DNA from: Sympetrum striolatum | Lineage: Eukaryota; Arthropoda; Insecta; Odonata; Libellulidae | Direction: 5' to 3' | Assembly: GCA_947579665.1 (NCBI GenBank) | Contig: OX388341.1 | Coordinates: forward strand, 1,178,001 to 1,242,000 | DNA length: 64,000 nt | Part shown: positions 37,992 through 51,344 of the stretch, one piece after another | Layout of the letters: every line of letters starts with the position of its first letter | Position numbering within the stretch: position 1 is the stretch's first letter | The notes under the pieces: model-generated | Told to the model about the DNA's origin: nothing | Database searches by the model: none | What the model saw: the letters and a program-made list of their open reading frames with translations, nothing else | Program-made: the position numbers and the translations under genes

Positions 37992-38060
37992 CGGTTCGAG
38001 ACCCGGTCGTTTTGATGAATGTTCTCAATCGGAATTTTTCACATGGTGAATTTATTTTAC
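37992..38060 (+). mobile_element. Fragment related to Penelope terminal/hammerhead repeat
   Basis: GTTCGAGACCCGGTCGTTTT and the following GATGAATGTTCT, GGAATTTTTCAC align along about 50 nt with the minus strand of the fold-back arm at 27563-27511. The CTGATGA half is not recognisable upstream, so only the GAAACCGGTC side survives, with changes. Confidence 0.5.
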
Positions 38061-41000
38061 CAAGGATGATTGTCGTTTTTACTGTGAAACCACAGATTTT
38101 CAATCCTTATTTTAACAACATAATCTCTTATAAATAAAATAGCAGTTGTGGACTTTATCAACGAAACTTTACGTTCTAGTTGGCCGCTGAAGAAAGCGAT
38201 TGCCAGGCCGCGTTTGGAACTAAAGGGACATACGTGAGTGCACTTTCTTCAAAAGCGACTTCATCCACATCCTGCGACCTATTTAATCGCGAAGTTAACT
38301 TAGGAAGAGTATTTTCCATTGTTTTTTCACAAAGCATACAAACCAAAATTAATTAAATACGATCGTTTATTTTAAGAAGGTGTCGAAGAGGCCACGATGA
38401 ACCACAGCCGCGCATTTCCCCTGGTTTAGACACACTCATCGAGATGAACTTTAGAACTCGCGACGATGGCGAATTATAGCTGTTGTTGGGAATTTAATGA
38501 CTTCTCGAACAGATGACTCGCGGATAACAATTGCACGTAATGTTCGTAGGGACATGAAACGGAAGACAGCGACGGAGGCAAGAGATGGAAATCTCGAGTA
38601 ATCTTCCGTAAATGGATCGAGAATCCTTCCAGAATATTCTCATACAATGGACACGTTGAAAAATTACCGCCGACTCGGATTTAAATTGCGACTCTCACGA
38701 TGCTTTAACAATCTCTCTTTCTTCTTCGAGAACACCTGTTTCGCCCCTTGGATCTGAAGAGTGGGGAAGATCTTTGGTCCGACTCATTACTCCTTCGTAA
38801 TATTTTCGAAGATCCGAATCCTTTCGTTTCGCTAGACGCCAATGGCACCTCACTTCTTCCGGATATTCGTTTCTCTCCCTTATCCCAGGCGTCCATTTAT
38901 CGACTAGCGAAATTGCTCCCGTTCACGAACTCACGAGCGAATAGAATTGACAAGCATTTAAATCGCCTAATTTTAGCAGTCGCGGTTTTACTTCGCCGCA
39001 GCGCCATCTTGAGGTGTAGCGAGCAACAGCTGAGCGGAGATTCAGCTCGCGTTCAACAGTTTCTAAATTAAATTAATTTAGTGTCGATAAATTACGTTCA
39101 AAATGAGGTGATAGAGCTTATTCGTCAGAGTTATTCGACAACGTGTTGCTTGAATCTCTTTTCGGTTTATCGGTTTTATTAATTTAAATTAATCTCGATC
39201 GGCTATAAATGGCTACGTTTTTTCTGAAATATCTCCCTTAATATCTATAGATTGGTATGTATTTAATGTTCTAAAAGAACTTCTTCGCCAATTCAAACTG
39301 TTGAAGATGAGTTTATTTCAGTCAGATAAAGCAAGCCAAAAAAGGGCAACAATGTGCATGATCTTTGTAAACAACAGTAACCAATTGTTGCTATGTTATC
39401 ATAACGGTTGAAGTATTTAAAATCATTTCACAGGCTAATTCGAGATATAAAATATTAAATTGTAATCTAAACGATATCTTCAATTAGAGAAAATAAATCC
39501 ACCTGATACAATCTTTGAAAAATCCAAATCGAGTTACAAACAACATCGAATGCCAAATATACGAATACCAGATCCTCACCGATTCCCGCCTCTCCTTTAA
39601 ATCATGGACTTTGATGTATTAGGTTTCAAAGTAAAGTTTTCAATATTGATATTTTGCTAAGTAATAGAAGACAAGGGCGTTTGGTTTACTAAATTCTCTT
39701 CCCTCTCTTTATCATTCTTAAACTTCGTTTTTAATTATTCGGCGTCGAGCTAATTTTTTTCTCCATCTCCTACCCGAAGTATATTAGCTTGAGTAGCTCA
39801 TATACATTAAGAAAGAGTTAAAGTATTTACGTTTGTGAAAAATATCTATTTGAACAACAAATTTACATAGTTTAACATACAAATAGCATGCAAAGATTTT
39901 TTCATTACTGAGTCTTCACTTCCTATAATATGTATTACACTATAAAAGAGCAATTAAAAGACAGGTAAATGACAAAATGGCGCAACGACATGCAGCAATT
40001 TCTTAAGTTTTTACAACTGTGACAAAATATTTCTTCCTAATATTCTTTCATTTGAGAAGCCGCCTTTCCCTGCATGAACGAAGTTCGTTGCATTTATTTG
40101 GGGTAATAATATTTTGGAATGAATTCGTCGAAAAAAAGGTAATTATGTTCAAGCCTGCCATTGTCATTTTGCGTGAACATGGAGTAGATACGTAAAATAA
40201 TGTTTATAGGGGTGATTTATTCGGAATGGAGTTCATAAATTATGTCGTAAATCATTTATGAGCCGGATTTCGTAATCAGTGTCATTAATCATTCCATTGA
40301 ACCACACACATATTCCGCGAAATGCTAATTTTTTCCTATCTTTGTGTATTTTGGACATGTTTGAGATTTATTTAAGCGGAATATCTTCATAAGCTCATCG
40401 CTCAACTTTCAGAACGCAAAAGAAATACGAATTACGAAATACGTTAATACGAAATGGCACATTTTGTAAACAGCTGAACCAAGAGAAAGCGCACACCAAG
40501 GAAATAGAATTCTGAGTTTGGATAAGTTTTCTCTGTTAAAGATACCCAAGGATATAAAATGTTATTACTTTCTGAAAACAAGAATACATAGTTTGAATTT
40601 GGATCATTGAATCCTCTTGGATCGACTTCGCGAATGCGTAGCATTCGCCTTTAAGCTGTTTGCAATAATAAATTGCAAACAACACCCATCAACCGAAATA
40701 ATAACCTTCATCCCTTTACTTGGTTCCTGTTTCGATTTCGTAGGACTCTTTCTTCTTATTTTTATTTTGTAAAATAAGCGATGCTTTCGAGAGATTAAAA
40801 ACTAATTTTACATTCTTTTCTTACGGAAATTCCGTTTTGAAAGATATGGACAAGAACTTGGTATGTTAGACACATGAAAATATATTTTGTGTTGTAAAGG
40901 TCAAGTTCGCGAAATTCGGTCAGAATCGATGGAAATGGGGGACTTATCCACGTGACTGGCAGAGAGAGAGGTAGTAAACATGATGAGCTATGATGAGATG

Positions 41001-44000
41001 AACAAATCGGTTCTTATAAAAAAAGCCTCAAAATTGGTGAATAATATTTATCGGGTTTTCTTAAGTTATTGCTTTTTTATTCATCGTCTCCATGAAGAGG
41101 ACAACCCATTTTTGCAACCCTTTACTACATTTAAATATAAATTGGGCCATTTGTTTGAACGCGGATTCTTTGTTCGTTTAATACTTCAGGAACAGATACG
41201 CATTGAATTGATTCCCATTTTGATTCATAGAATCAAGTGAGAATTAAAAATAAAATGCCTTAATTAATCATGTTTAACGATTAAATACATTGCCTTATCT
41301 TTTCAAAGTTTTAAGAAGGCAGTGTCAACCGCAAGTGATTGACAGTTACATATTAGACCTACTGCGGATTTTTTAATGGTTTTTATTGACTTTTGAAAAT
41401 GGTATATGTCTTTCAAACGAAAAAGGTTTCCACTTTCAAGAAAGGAGAATCATTTTTCCTAAAAACTGCGATATTCAGAAATGAAGCACAATTCAGAAAA
41501 TTCGAGGTAACGAATTCTTTAGATGTATAAATTATACTCCATAAATCTAAAGAACTATAGTTTCTCTCTATTTATTTTCCTTTCGCTGTAAAACTTCTCC
41601 TACTTATATTCCTGTACTTAATCAGCACTAGAGAATGTTGACTTAAGAGTTCCACATTTTTTCGAATGGAATTTTAAGTTCTCGTGAGTAGCTAAACTAC
41701 TTCGGTACCCCACAAAGGCTATTAAGACTCCGCACAAAAGGCAACGAAGCTGAAACTCAAATCTCGGTGCAGGAACAAACTTGAATGGAGTAGCTTCCAA
41801 ATTTAGATTCAGAGAATGAAACACAACTCGGCCCCGCTTTGCGTTGGCGAACGCAGATATCCGCTTTTATAAAACACTCGCAACCCACGTTCAGGCGGTA
41901 AACGATGGGGGAATAAAAAACTTCGCCCATTTTCGACTTTTGCATTCATTGAAATCGCCGATGCAACTGACACGCGTCACGTTTTAAATTTTTGTCTTCT
42001 TTAGAATTTATTCTGTCGGCATTCACAGTGGACTCCTCAGCGGTGTGCTTTTGGGAGTTTGTTTCTTTTAGAATTCAAAGGCGAAGCGATTGTGATGCAA
42101 TTTCGAGTGGACGGAGTGAGTCTCGAGTGTACTGCATCCTTCGGAAGCTTTTTTTCATCCCGACAAAAACATACACTTGTATACATTTGTGCAACTCGCA
42201 AAATTACATCTGATAATGATCATGTTCAATGCGATTGTAGCGAATGTTTACTTTCGAAGATTATTCATTTTTTACGTTGAATAGGATTTTAATCGGAATG
42301 GTTAAATTAAACGAATCTTTTGGTTTTATAATAGTTCAGGTAGTAAGCCAAAGTTCAGGGATATGTAATGAATATCCGATCACAAAGGAGAGCGGTTGAC
42401 GCTTCCGATATTCTGCAGTGAACAATCTCTTCCAGTCTTTATCACCAGAAATTACTCATTCCCTCAAATCTTTACTCTAAAAGGATCTCAACGCAATGCT
42501 TCGTACGCCACTCTGAGCTTTCTGAAGACTTGGCTAAGCCAAACCATTAAATTCTCCACGGGCAGATTTTCCTCAGTAGGTCACGTGACTGAAGTAGGTC
42601 CTTTGTTTTTTCCATTCAATCGAGAATGTGTACAATCGAGTAAGCGTAAACAACTATCAATGTTTGGCTAAGACGAAATTATTTTAAGTAAGTCATCAAT
42701 CAGTACACTGGATAGGTTCTTCAAAAGTGCCTAACAAATTTGAATCGAGCAAATCAATTCGGACATCTGCATACCAAGTACGAGGCTCTTAAGATATTGA
42801 ATTGGGTAAAGGAAAGCGAAGAATGAAATAAACGATCAAAATAAATGATCAAAGTTAACTCCGTCACTAAATTAGAGACCTAACTTCGAATTTCTTAAAT
42901 TTGAATGTCACTTTGTGACAAGAGGATTGTATTCCGTTCTTTCTTTTTAGCTAGGGTAACAAAGCGATGAAATAGCGGTTACCCGGATACAGACTATCAA
43001 TAATAATTCAAACTGCTTTTGTTTCAAAACGCAAACTGGTATATTCAATATAAACACGATTCCCAGTTGAAATATTTTCTGCTATTAAAGATTCTGAAAA
43101 AATAACCATTTATTATTTTCATTCCAGGTATAATCATTGAAATATAGCAAAAATTAATTCAGAAGAGCGAAAGATAATTGGAATACCTTTGATGGAACAA
43201 TCTTCTCTGACGAAAATGATTATCATCATTGATAACATTGATTCTTCTGAATCTGTATACTTATAGAATAAGAATATGCGATGAAGTGAAGATGTTTCGG
43301 TGGTTGCTGCATCTCTTCGGATGAAATCAAACCGTGCAGTTGTTTAAAGCGTGCATTGCGAATCTTTCAAATCTGATTCAGAATTGGAACAAAGGTTATT
43401 TTACAGCGACTCCCAAAATGTTTCCTAGCGAAGGAGGAGACGTCACTTTAGAGAAGCATCAAACCTTTAAGAACAAGGATATTGATTAGAATGATCAAAG
43501 AACATCGAATCCTGTAGTTAATTAAAATCTTTTGTACAGAAAAAGGCGAAGTTTTTTGAGCTTCTTCGGAGGGAGCCCTTCAAAGTTTAAATCGCTTGGT
43601 TCACTCTAGTCTATTTTAGGAACTTCTCTTAGAATCGCGTGAGGGCGAAAGAGGCCCACCGATGACTCCCTCCAAAGTGGACTTTATTGTACAATTCGTT
43701 CTAAAAAGGAAACTCAATAAGATTCGAGGGAATTGCCGAGGAAAAACGGAAAGCAGGATTTAGAGTTGGGCAACCAGTGACCCTTGGAACAGATATGATA
43801 GAGACACCAACAGACCATTTCAAAGTTGCGTGAAATCCTTTTAAGTTATAACTAAATGTTTTTCACTAATTTTATTTTCGTATAGCTTCCAAACATATAA
43901 ATAAAATAAGCACCTTTCGAAGAAAGCACAGTGATTCGTATAGTTACAAAATATTTTTAGACTGTGGAAACTAAATATGTCATTTCAGTCTGCTGACCAA

Positions 44001-46329
44001 AACGTTTTTTCCTATCCTAATATCCTAAATGAGCCACTCACAGAAAAAGGATGTCCATGACTTATTAAGAGCAGCTATCTTTCCCCCACTTCTTTCTTCC
44101 TCAGTTAAATTCATGTCTTTCTAATTTGTACGGTTATTTGATTGATATTTCCAGCTTCCTGCCACCAAGTGGTCGCAGAATTTTTCGCTTAAATCGTAGC
44201 TGTTTGCTGACCGACGCCAATCTGATAATCAAAATCCCTTAAGTTAAAATTTGTCTGAATATTTTTCAGAGCACGGCGAGTAATATCCATTTTAATTTAT
44301 CCAGTTAAATATATTTACATCTGAATTCTGAAATAATTGCAAACCAAAATAGTTTTTTTATAAAAGGTGATAAATACGGATAAATAGAAGAACCATCGAG
44401 TTCATTTTCGTTTCGTCGCTGATTTTTGATCGTTTCTTCCAGTGTCCACTTCGCAACGCGTAAATAAATAAATAACGGACGTCAGGGAGACGAAGTGTTG
44501 GTCAGTGGAAGTGACATTAAAGGGGAAGGCGCATTTCCAAATATCGGGGTAAAGATGGATCCGGAGGGAGGCGGAGCCTGGGTTGGGCGGATCCCAGATG
44601 TTCCCATGACAACTCACTCTTCTACTTCCCCTCGTTTCCACCCCTGAATCTCCCTCTTCTCCTCCAATCAATTCCTATATCTGCACGCTAATGCTCCCCT
44701 GATCACGGGGGTGCCGTGAGGGGACACTTCGAGACCCCCAATATCTTGTTCGGTTTTGCAGTGTGTGCACTGTAAACAGGGAAGAGTAGCAATTTACGAG
44801 TCTGATTTTACGATCCAGCTGTTAGAGGCGAATGCGGTAGCGATGAATTATGGGAGGTATAATTAGACCATAAAGGATTGGGGAATCCAATCTCATAAAT
44901 GAACTACTTATGGTGTATACTTAAATCGGAAATCATCTTTCATATGATATTGGCTGGCATCATCTAACTAATACAATATAGATTGATTTTAATAATTACA
45001 GACATTTAAATCAAAGTAAATACTCCTAAATCAAGCGAAGATGGAAGAGGATAAGGTACAGGTAGAACGTGAACGACATGGGGTAGAACAAACAATATTC
45101 TGGGAGAATACTTTAATTACAAGGATAAATTCATATATTCTGGATTTAATATGAGCAGCACTGTACAAAAATAATGGAAAAAATATAATTTATTAATTAA
45201 ATGTGAAAATATAAGTAAAATAAGATAGAGCATTACATGATAAAACAAACACGAAAGACTCTCAAAATATTATTAGAGAAAATTAAGCTAAGAAATGATT
45301 GAAACTGAATTAAGAAACTTTTGAAACGAAGAAAGAGATCTGCTCCGAACAAATCAGCAAAGAAGAGTGGAATCTAAGTAATGAATTCCACTTAAGATGC
45401 AGCAGAATGCAGGTAATTTACAGCCGCTTGCCCTGAAGAAAGCTCTGAAAGAATTCTGAAAAGATTAATGATAATCAGGAAGGAGAGAATGGGCAATTTA
45501 TATCACTCTTTCTCGATTCTCAACAAAAAGGATTGCGTATATCAATAAATGTATCTTCGTTTTCAAACTTTTCTATGAGTATCACATCGTTTTACTTTTT
45601 CCCGTCTTATTTAATGTACCATATTTAATGTATTTAAGATTGCTGTTCTGCTGTGATTCGATATAAATTTTCCAAAGAACCCTCTGGGTCGTCATCGGTG
45701 GATACGTTGCCTTCGATGGTGACGCCGTTCTCGCATTTATTTAGGAAGAAATCGTTCGTCCTAATATATTCGCTCGTTTGGGGAAACAAACTGCCCGTAA
45801 AACAGCAATCCGAACGAGGAAACAAAAGAGCAGCGATTCACATTCGGCGTCATTCGATACGAATGCAATGGATCGTAAAATCCCACTGATCCTCGGTTAG
45901 CCCATCATAAGAGGGCGATTGCCTCTTTTGCTATGTCCGAATCCTAACAAACAATACGACGGAAGAAGAGAATGGAGTTCGGCAGTAGATTGAGAGCCCC
46001 TTCCTCGTCCATGTGAGAGTCCCTCCAGTTAGGACGCTGATCAGCGAATCTACTGGATTTCTAGGAGAAACTCTAGGACCCTCTGGATTTCTAGGAGGAC
46101 TCTAGACATTTCTAGGACCTAAACGAACAGAAGATTCATAAACTCATCTCCTCTTGTTCTTCTGCAGAGAAACATATACACAGGAAACAATAATTACACA
46201 GTGACTCTGGAGCTTAATTTAAAAAATAAGTAATTCGAGATTAAAATATGGTTGCATCCACATTCACGGAAAGCAAACAACGTTGTAGTGTTTGCCATGG
46301 GTGCATTACTATTAAAAAATTAATAATTA
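38061..46329. other. Unassigned AT-rich non-coding DNA
   Basis: No gene is recognised in 8.3 kb. A GC-richer patch at 38705-39071 is open on both strands (plus 107 codons, minus 63) without a known domain. The minus-strand frame 41824-41618 contains RCLLCG...THENLKFHSKKC, a loose C2H2-like spacing, too short and isolated to call. A second patch at 44400-44760 is GC-richer with no identifiable product. Small direct repeats of TGGATTTCTAGGAG occur near 46053-46100. Confidence 0.4.
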
Positions 46330-46782
46330 CCGTATATTCTCGAATCTAACACGCCCTTAAGTTTCGGAAGTCTATTAGGGAAAACTTACAACGCAATTGT
46401 AAGACGCGTGCTCTTCGCCCTCCGTAGAGGATTGAGATACTGTTCGCCCAACGGAGGATTGAGATATCACTTACGAGTGAATATGGTTTTCGATAAAAAG
46501 CGAAATATTTCGTAAAAATCAGGTTCTTACCAGTAACTTACTGATGTATCGACCAAGGGAAATTCGAGCTCGAATGATTGCTAACAAAGAAAGACGTTAA
46601 TCGTACAAAAATAACAGAATATTAGTTTAAACATTGTAGTCAAAGTAATTTTTTCTATAGTATCCGACTTACGATACAGCTTTTTATATCTACAAAATAA
46701 GACGAACCTTATACGAACTGGTTTTGGGACACCATAAAAACTCAAAAAAAAAACTTGCGTCTTAAATTCGATAATATTCAGT
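46330..46782. mobile_element. Possible MITE with ~30-bp imperfect terminal inverted repeats
   Basis: The left end CGTATATTCTCGAATCTAAC (from 46331) and the right end, read in reverse, ACTGAATATTATCGAATTTA share TATT.TCGAAT.TAA.ACGC..AAGTTT. Internal TAAGACG segments recur. No transposase is present. The termini resemble pogo/Tigger-like MITEs, but a TA duplication could not be fixed. Confidence 0.35.
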
Positions 46783-46795
46783 CCTAATTATCAAA

Positions 46796-47901
46796 TACGA
46801 GTAAAATGTAGCTTGCATACTGCAAGCAGATCGACAACTCTAATTTCATGTCGGCATCATATCGTGACGGCCCTAAAAGAAAAAAAAAGGATTGATAATA
46901 TTCTTAAAATTTGCTGAAATTTAATCGTCTGGCATCGAACCTACGCTTTCCCGGTGAACCTACTATGCAGCACAACAGAAAATCACCATCTCTTACTATG
47001 TGTGAAAATTCAAGCAGAAATATTGGCTCCAACTGCCTCAAACGACGTTCTACTTTTCAATAATGTAAATGGCTATCTGGATTCGAACCAAGGAAAATCT
47101 ATGAAATCTAAAACATGTTTTTCAAATGGATAAATGCTCTCTATCTATATGCCTAATTTCATGTTTTAATATTATTGGGAAATGGTTCCAAAAAATTCTT
47201 AAAAATCGGATCATTTACTGATTGTAGAGACGCCTGGTGTCTTACCCAGGAAATACTGGTAGCTGTGAATGCATAGTATGTTTTATTAGGACTTCATCTT
47301 GTTTCTTACAAAGTTTAAAGTCGATATCATGCCCGGGAATAACCTAAAACCTTTTTCTGTTATCTCCATAAGAAAAGCATTGAGGAATGTAAATGGCTCT
47401 CTGGGATCGAACCAAGGAGCATCAGCGAATATGTAAAATTTGATTACGAAATATTGTTATGATCTCCAACTCCATGCCATGCCGAATTTCAAGTTTCCAT
47501 GCCATCGCGAAAGGGTCGAAAAAAAATCTTAAAAATCGCCACAATGCATTTTAAACGGCCGATTTTTGCCTTGACCTAGCATCGAACCCAGGTTATTTTC
47601 TGTAAACCTCATTTATGTTTTCGATAGATCATGACCTTATATATACGCTCCTAGAGTTTCGATTCTCTACCTATCCGGAAAGTATTTTTTTTAAATTCCC
47701 GAAAATCTAAGCAATGCATTTAAACGGGAAAAATCGTGATTTTGGGGCCCTCTGGAATCGAACCTATGACACTGAGTATCAAAATCACAATTTTTCTGGC
47801 GGTTAATTGTTATGGCCAATACGCAGTAAAAATTTGAACTCAATCACGCTTGTGGTTTAGGCTGTGATTTTGTATCCTATCTATCTATATACCTATCTAT
47901 A
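46796..47901 (-). mobile_element. Six-B-box element, copy E6 (type I-A)
   Basis: This reverse copy is the first unit of the main array. It starts at TACGAGTAAAATG with the hairpin intact and has six reversed B-box motifs near 46938, 47085, 47239, 47405, 47580 and 47758. The third is mutated to TCTTACC. Module 2 is the A variant (CGATAGATCATGACC). The GATA end runs straight into E7. Confidence 0.7.
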
Positions 47902-49047
47902 TACGAGTAAAATGTAGCTTGCATACTGCAAGCAGATCGGCAATACTAATTTCACATCGGCATCATATTGGGACGGTCCTCAAAAGAAAAAAAAAAGGAT
48001 GGAAATTTTTCTTAAAATTCTAAGACATTTCACCGTCTGGCATCGAACCCGGGTCTTTACTGTGAACGTACTATGCGGCACAATAGAAGATCACCATCTC
48101 TAACTATGTGTGAAAATTTAAGCAGAAATATTGGCTACAACTGCCACAAAAGACGTTCTAATTTTCACGAATGTAAATGGCTCTCTGGATTCGAACCAAG
48201 GACGATCATGAAAATCTAAAACATGTTTCTGAAAGTTATTTATGATCTCTATCTAGATGCCGAATTTCAAGATTCTATATTATTGGGAAAGTTTTCAAAA
48301 TAAATCCTAAAAATAGGATCAACTTCTGATTGCAGAGACACCTGGTGTCGAACACAGGACACATTTATAGTTGTTAATGCACAGTTTGATTTGTAAAGAC
48401 TTGCTCTTCTATCATGCAAAGTTTGAAGTCTATAACATGCCGGGAAGTACCTAAAGTTTGTTTCCGTTATCTCCGTAAGAAATGCATTGAGAAGTGCAAA
48501 TGGCCCTCTGGGATCGAACCAAGGACCATCAGCGAAAATGTAAAATTGAATTATGAAATATATTCAACATATATATCCACGTGCTGAGCTTCAAGTATCC
48601 ATGTTATCGGGAAAGGATCCAATAAAAATCTTAAAATTCACCACAATGCATTTTAAACGGCCGATTTTTGCCCCGACCTAGCATCGAACCATGGACCAAA
48701 TTTTTGGCGATGTCTTTTTGAATTTCGTTGGATATGCACGGCTTCTTGCGATCCCTCGAATTTCAACTCTCTCCTTTTCCGGGAAGTGCCTCAAAAAAAT
48801 TTTCGAAAATCCCCGCCATGTATTCTTACGGGGAAAATCGCGAATTTGGGGCCCTCTGGAATCGAACCCATGACACTGAGGTTCAAAATCGCAATTTTTC
48901 TGGCGGTTATACGTTATGGCCAATACGTCGTAAAAATTTCAAGTCGATGACGCTTCTAGTTTAGGCTGTGAATTAGTACCCTATCTATCTATCTATCTAT
49001 CTATATCCTTGAATGAATCCGGAGAAGCATCTATATTTAATAGATAT
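47902..49047 (-). mobile_element. Six-B-box element, copy E7 (type I-B)
   Basis: The copy is complete and reversed. The hairpin is intact, with six reversed B-box motifs near 48043, 48193, 48348, 48514, 48685 and 48861. The (CTAT)n end is at about 48980-49007, followed by a reversed junction repeat (49013-49047). Module 2 is the B variant (GGATATGCACGG). Apparent ORFs of 60-81 codons here are repeat-encoded and not conserved as proteins across copies. Confidence 0.75.
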
Positions 49048-49077
49048 TAATGAATCCGGAGAAGCATCTATCTACTA
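49048..49077 (-). repeat. Extra partial junction repeat between E7 and E8
   Basis: This is a second reversed copy, ATGAATCCGGAGAAGCATCT, directly after the one at 49013-49047. The junction module is therefore doubled here, as it is between E12 and E13. Confidence 0.7.
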
Positions 49078-50217
49078 TACGAGTAAAATGTTGCTTGCAT
49101 TCTGCAAGCAGATAAGCAATACTAATTTCAGATCGGCATCATATCGGGACAGTCCTCAAAAGAAAAAAAAAGGATTGAAATTTTTCTTAAAATTCGCTGA
49201 AATTTCATCGTCTGGCATCGAACCCGGGTCTAACTGGTGAACTTACTATGCAGCACAATAGAAGATCACCATCTCTAACTATGTGTGAAAATTTAAGCAC
49301 AAATATTGGCTACAACCGCCTCAAAAGACGTTCTAATTTTCACGAATGTGAATGGCTCTCTGGATTCGAACCAAGGACGATCGTGGACATCTAAAACATG
49401 ATATTGAAATGTATCTATGATTTCTATCTACATACAGAATTTCAAGTTTCTATATTGTTGGGAAAGGGTTCAAAATAATTATTGAAAATCGGATCAGTTA
49501 CTGATTGTAGAGACGCCTGGTGTCGAACCCAGGACACATTGATAGCTGTGAATGCAGAGCTTGATTTGTATAGACTTGATCTTTCTTGATGCAAAGTTTA
49601 AAGTCGATATCGTACCGGGAAGTACCTAAAATTTGTTTTCGTTATCTCCGTAAGAAATGCATTGAGGAATTCAAATGGCCCTCTGGGATCGAACAAAGGA
49701 CCATCAGCTAATATGTAAAATTTGATTATAAAATATATGTATGATATCTAACTTCATGCCGAATTTCAATTTTCTATGCCATCGGAAAAGGGTCCAAAAA
49801 AAATCTTAAAAATCGCCACAATGCATTTTAAACGGCCGATGTTTGCCCCGACCTAGCATCGAACCATGGAAAATATTCGAAGATGTCCTTTTGATTTTCG
49901 TTGGATATCTACGGCATCTAGCGATCCCTCGAATTTCAACTCTCTACTTTTCCGGGAAGTGCCTCAAAAAAATTTTCGAACATCTTCACCATGTATCCTT
50001 ATGGAGAAAATCGGGACTTTGGGGCCTTCTGGAATCGAACCAATGACACTGAGGGTCAAAATCGCATTTTTTCTGGTGGTTACACGTTATGGCCAATACG
50101 TCCTAAAAATTTCAAGTCAATTACACGGGTGGTTTAGCCTGTGAATTAGTATCCTATCTATCTATCTATCTATCTATCTATATCCTTGAATGAATACGGA
50201 GAAGCATCTATATTTAA
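49078..50217 (-). mobile_element. Six-B-box element, copy E8 (type I-B)
   Basis: The copy is complete and reversed. The hairpin stem is conserved although its loop changed (CTTGCA-TTC-TGCAAG). Reversed B-box motifs lie near 49217, 49367, 49523, 49689, 49859 and 50036. The (CTAT)n end and a reversed junction repeat (50187-50216) precede E9. Confidence 0.75.
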
Positions 50218-51344
50218 TACGAGTAAAATGTTGCTTGCATACTGCAAGCAGATCGACAACACTAATTTCATATCGGCATCATATCGGGACGGACATCAAA
50301 AGAAAAAAAATACAAAATATTCGTAGAATTCGCTGCAATTTAATCGCCTGGCAGCGAACCCCGGTCTTCCTGGTGTACTTACTATGCAGCAAAATAGAAG
50401 ATTACCATATCATACTATGTGTGAAAATTCAAGCAAAACTATTAGGTGCAACTACCTCAAACGACGTCCTACTATTCACATACACTCCTTATTTGAGAAA
50501 TTATAATGTGCTCTGGCATCGAACCCAGGAACAGCATGGTCTTATCTATTTTTTTTCTTAAACAAAGTGTTAATATACATCTTCCATCTAAGCAAGAGCT
50601 CCCTTACATAGCGATAAATGCATAAAAAAATTATGAAAAGATACCCCATAGTATTATATATGGGGGATATTTTTACCGCCCGGCATCGAACCCGGGTCTT
50701 TCAGCCAATACTTTCTATGCAGCACAACAGAAAAACACCATCTCTAACCGCGTATGCACATTCAAGCAGAAATATTGGTTACAACTGCCTCAAATGACGT
50801 CCTACTTTTCCTTTATATTCCTTATGAGAGAAACGTTATTGTGCTCTGGCTTCGAACCCAGGAACAGTACGGTCTTATGAAAATTTTTTTCTAAAACTTA
50901 TTCGTACCATACATCTTCCAGCCAAGCACGAACATCCTATCATTTCGATAACTGCATCTAAAAAAATAATGAAAAACGGCTCCCATGTATTTTAAAGGGC
51001 AGATCTTTGCATCGTCCTATCATCGAACCCAGGATAACTTTTTTAAAAGTCATTGATGTTTTCGAAAGTCCATGACCATAAATATAGGCACCTTGAGTTT
51101 TACTTCTCTACCTATCCGGAAAGTATTTTTTTTTAATTCCAGAAAATAACGGCAATGCATTCAAACGGGAAAAATCGGGACTTTGGGGCCCTCTGGAATC
51201 GAACCTATGACACTGAGGATCAAAGTCTCTTTTTTCCTGGGGGTTTCACGTTATGGCCAATATGTCATAAAAATTTCAGATCAATGACGCTTGTAGTTTA
51301 GGCTGTGAATTTGTATCCTATCTATCTATCTATCTATATAGGTA
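50218..51344 (-). mobile_element. Six-B-box element, copy E9 (type II-A)
   Basis: This is a reversed, complete type II copy in the middle of type I neighbours. Reversed B-box motifs lie near 50355, 50519, 50688, 50853, 51024 and 51200. Modules 6/5 recur as 4/3, the type II two-module duplication. It has no junction repeat at its GATA end and abuts E10 directly. Confidence 0.75.

Noticed and set aside
41618..41824. C2H2 or BED zinc-finger gene
   Set aside because: One loose Cys/His pattern with non-standard spacing in a short isolated frame.
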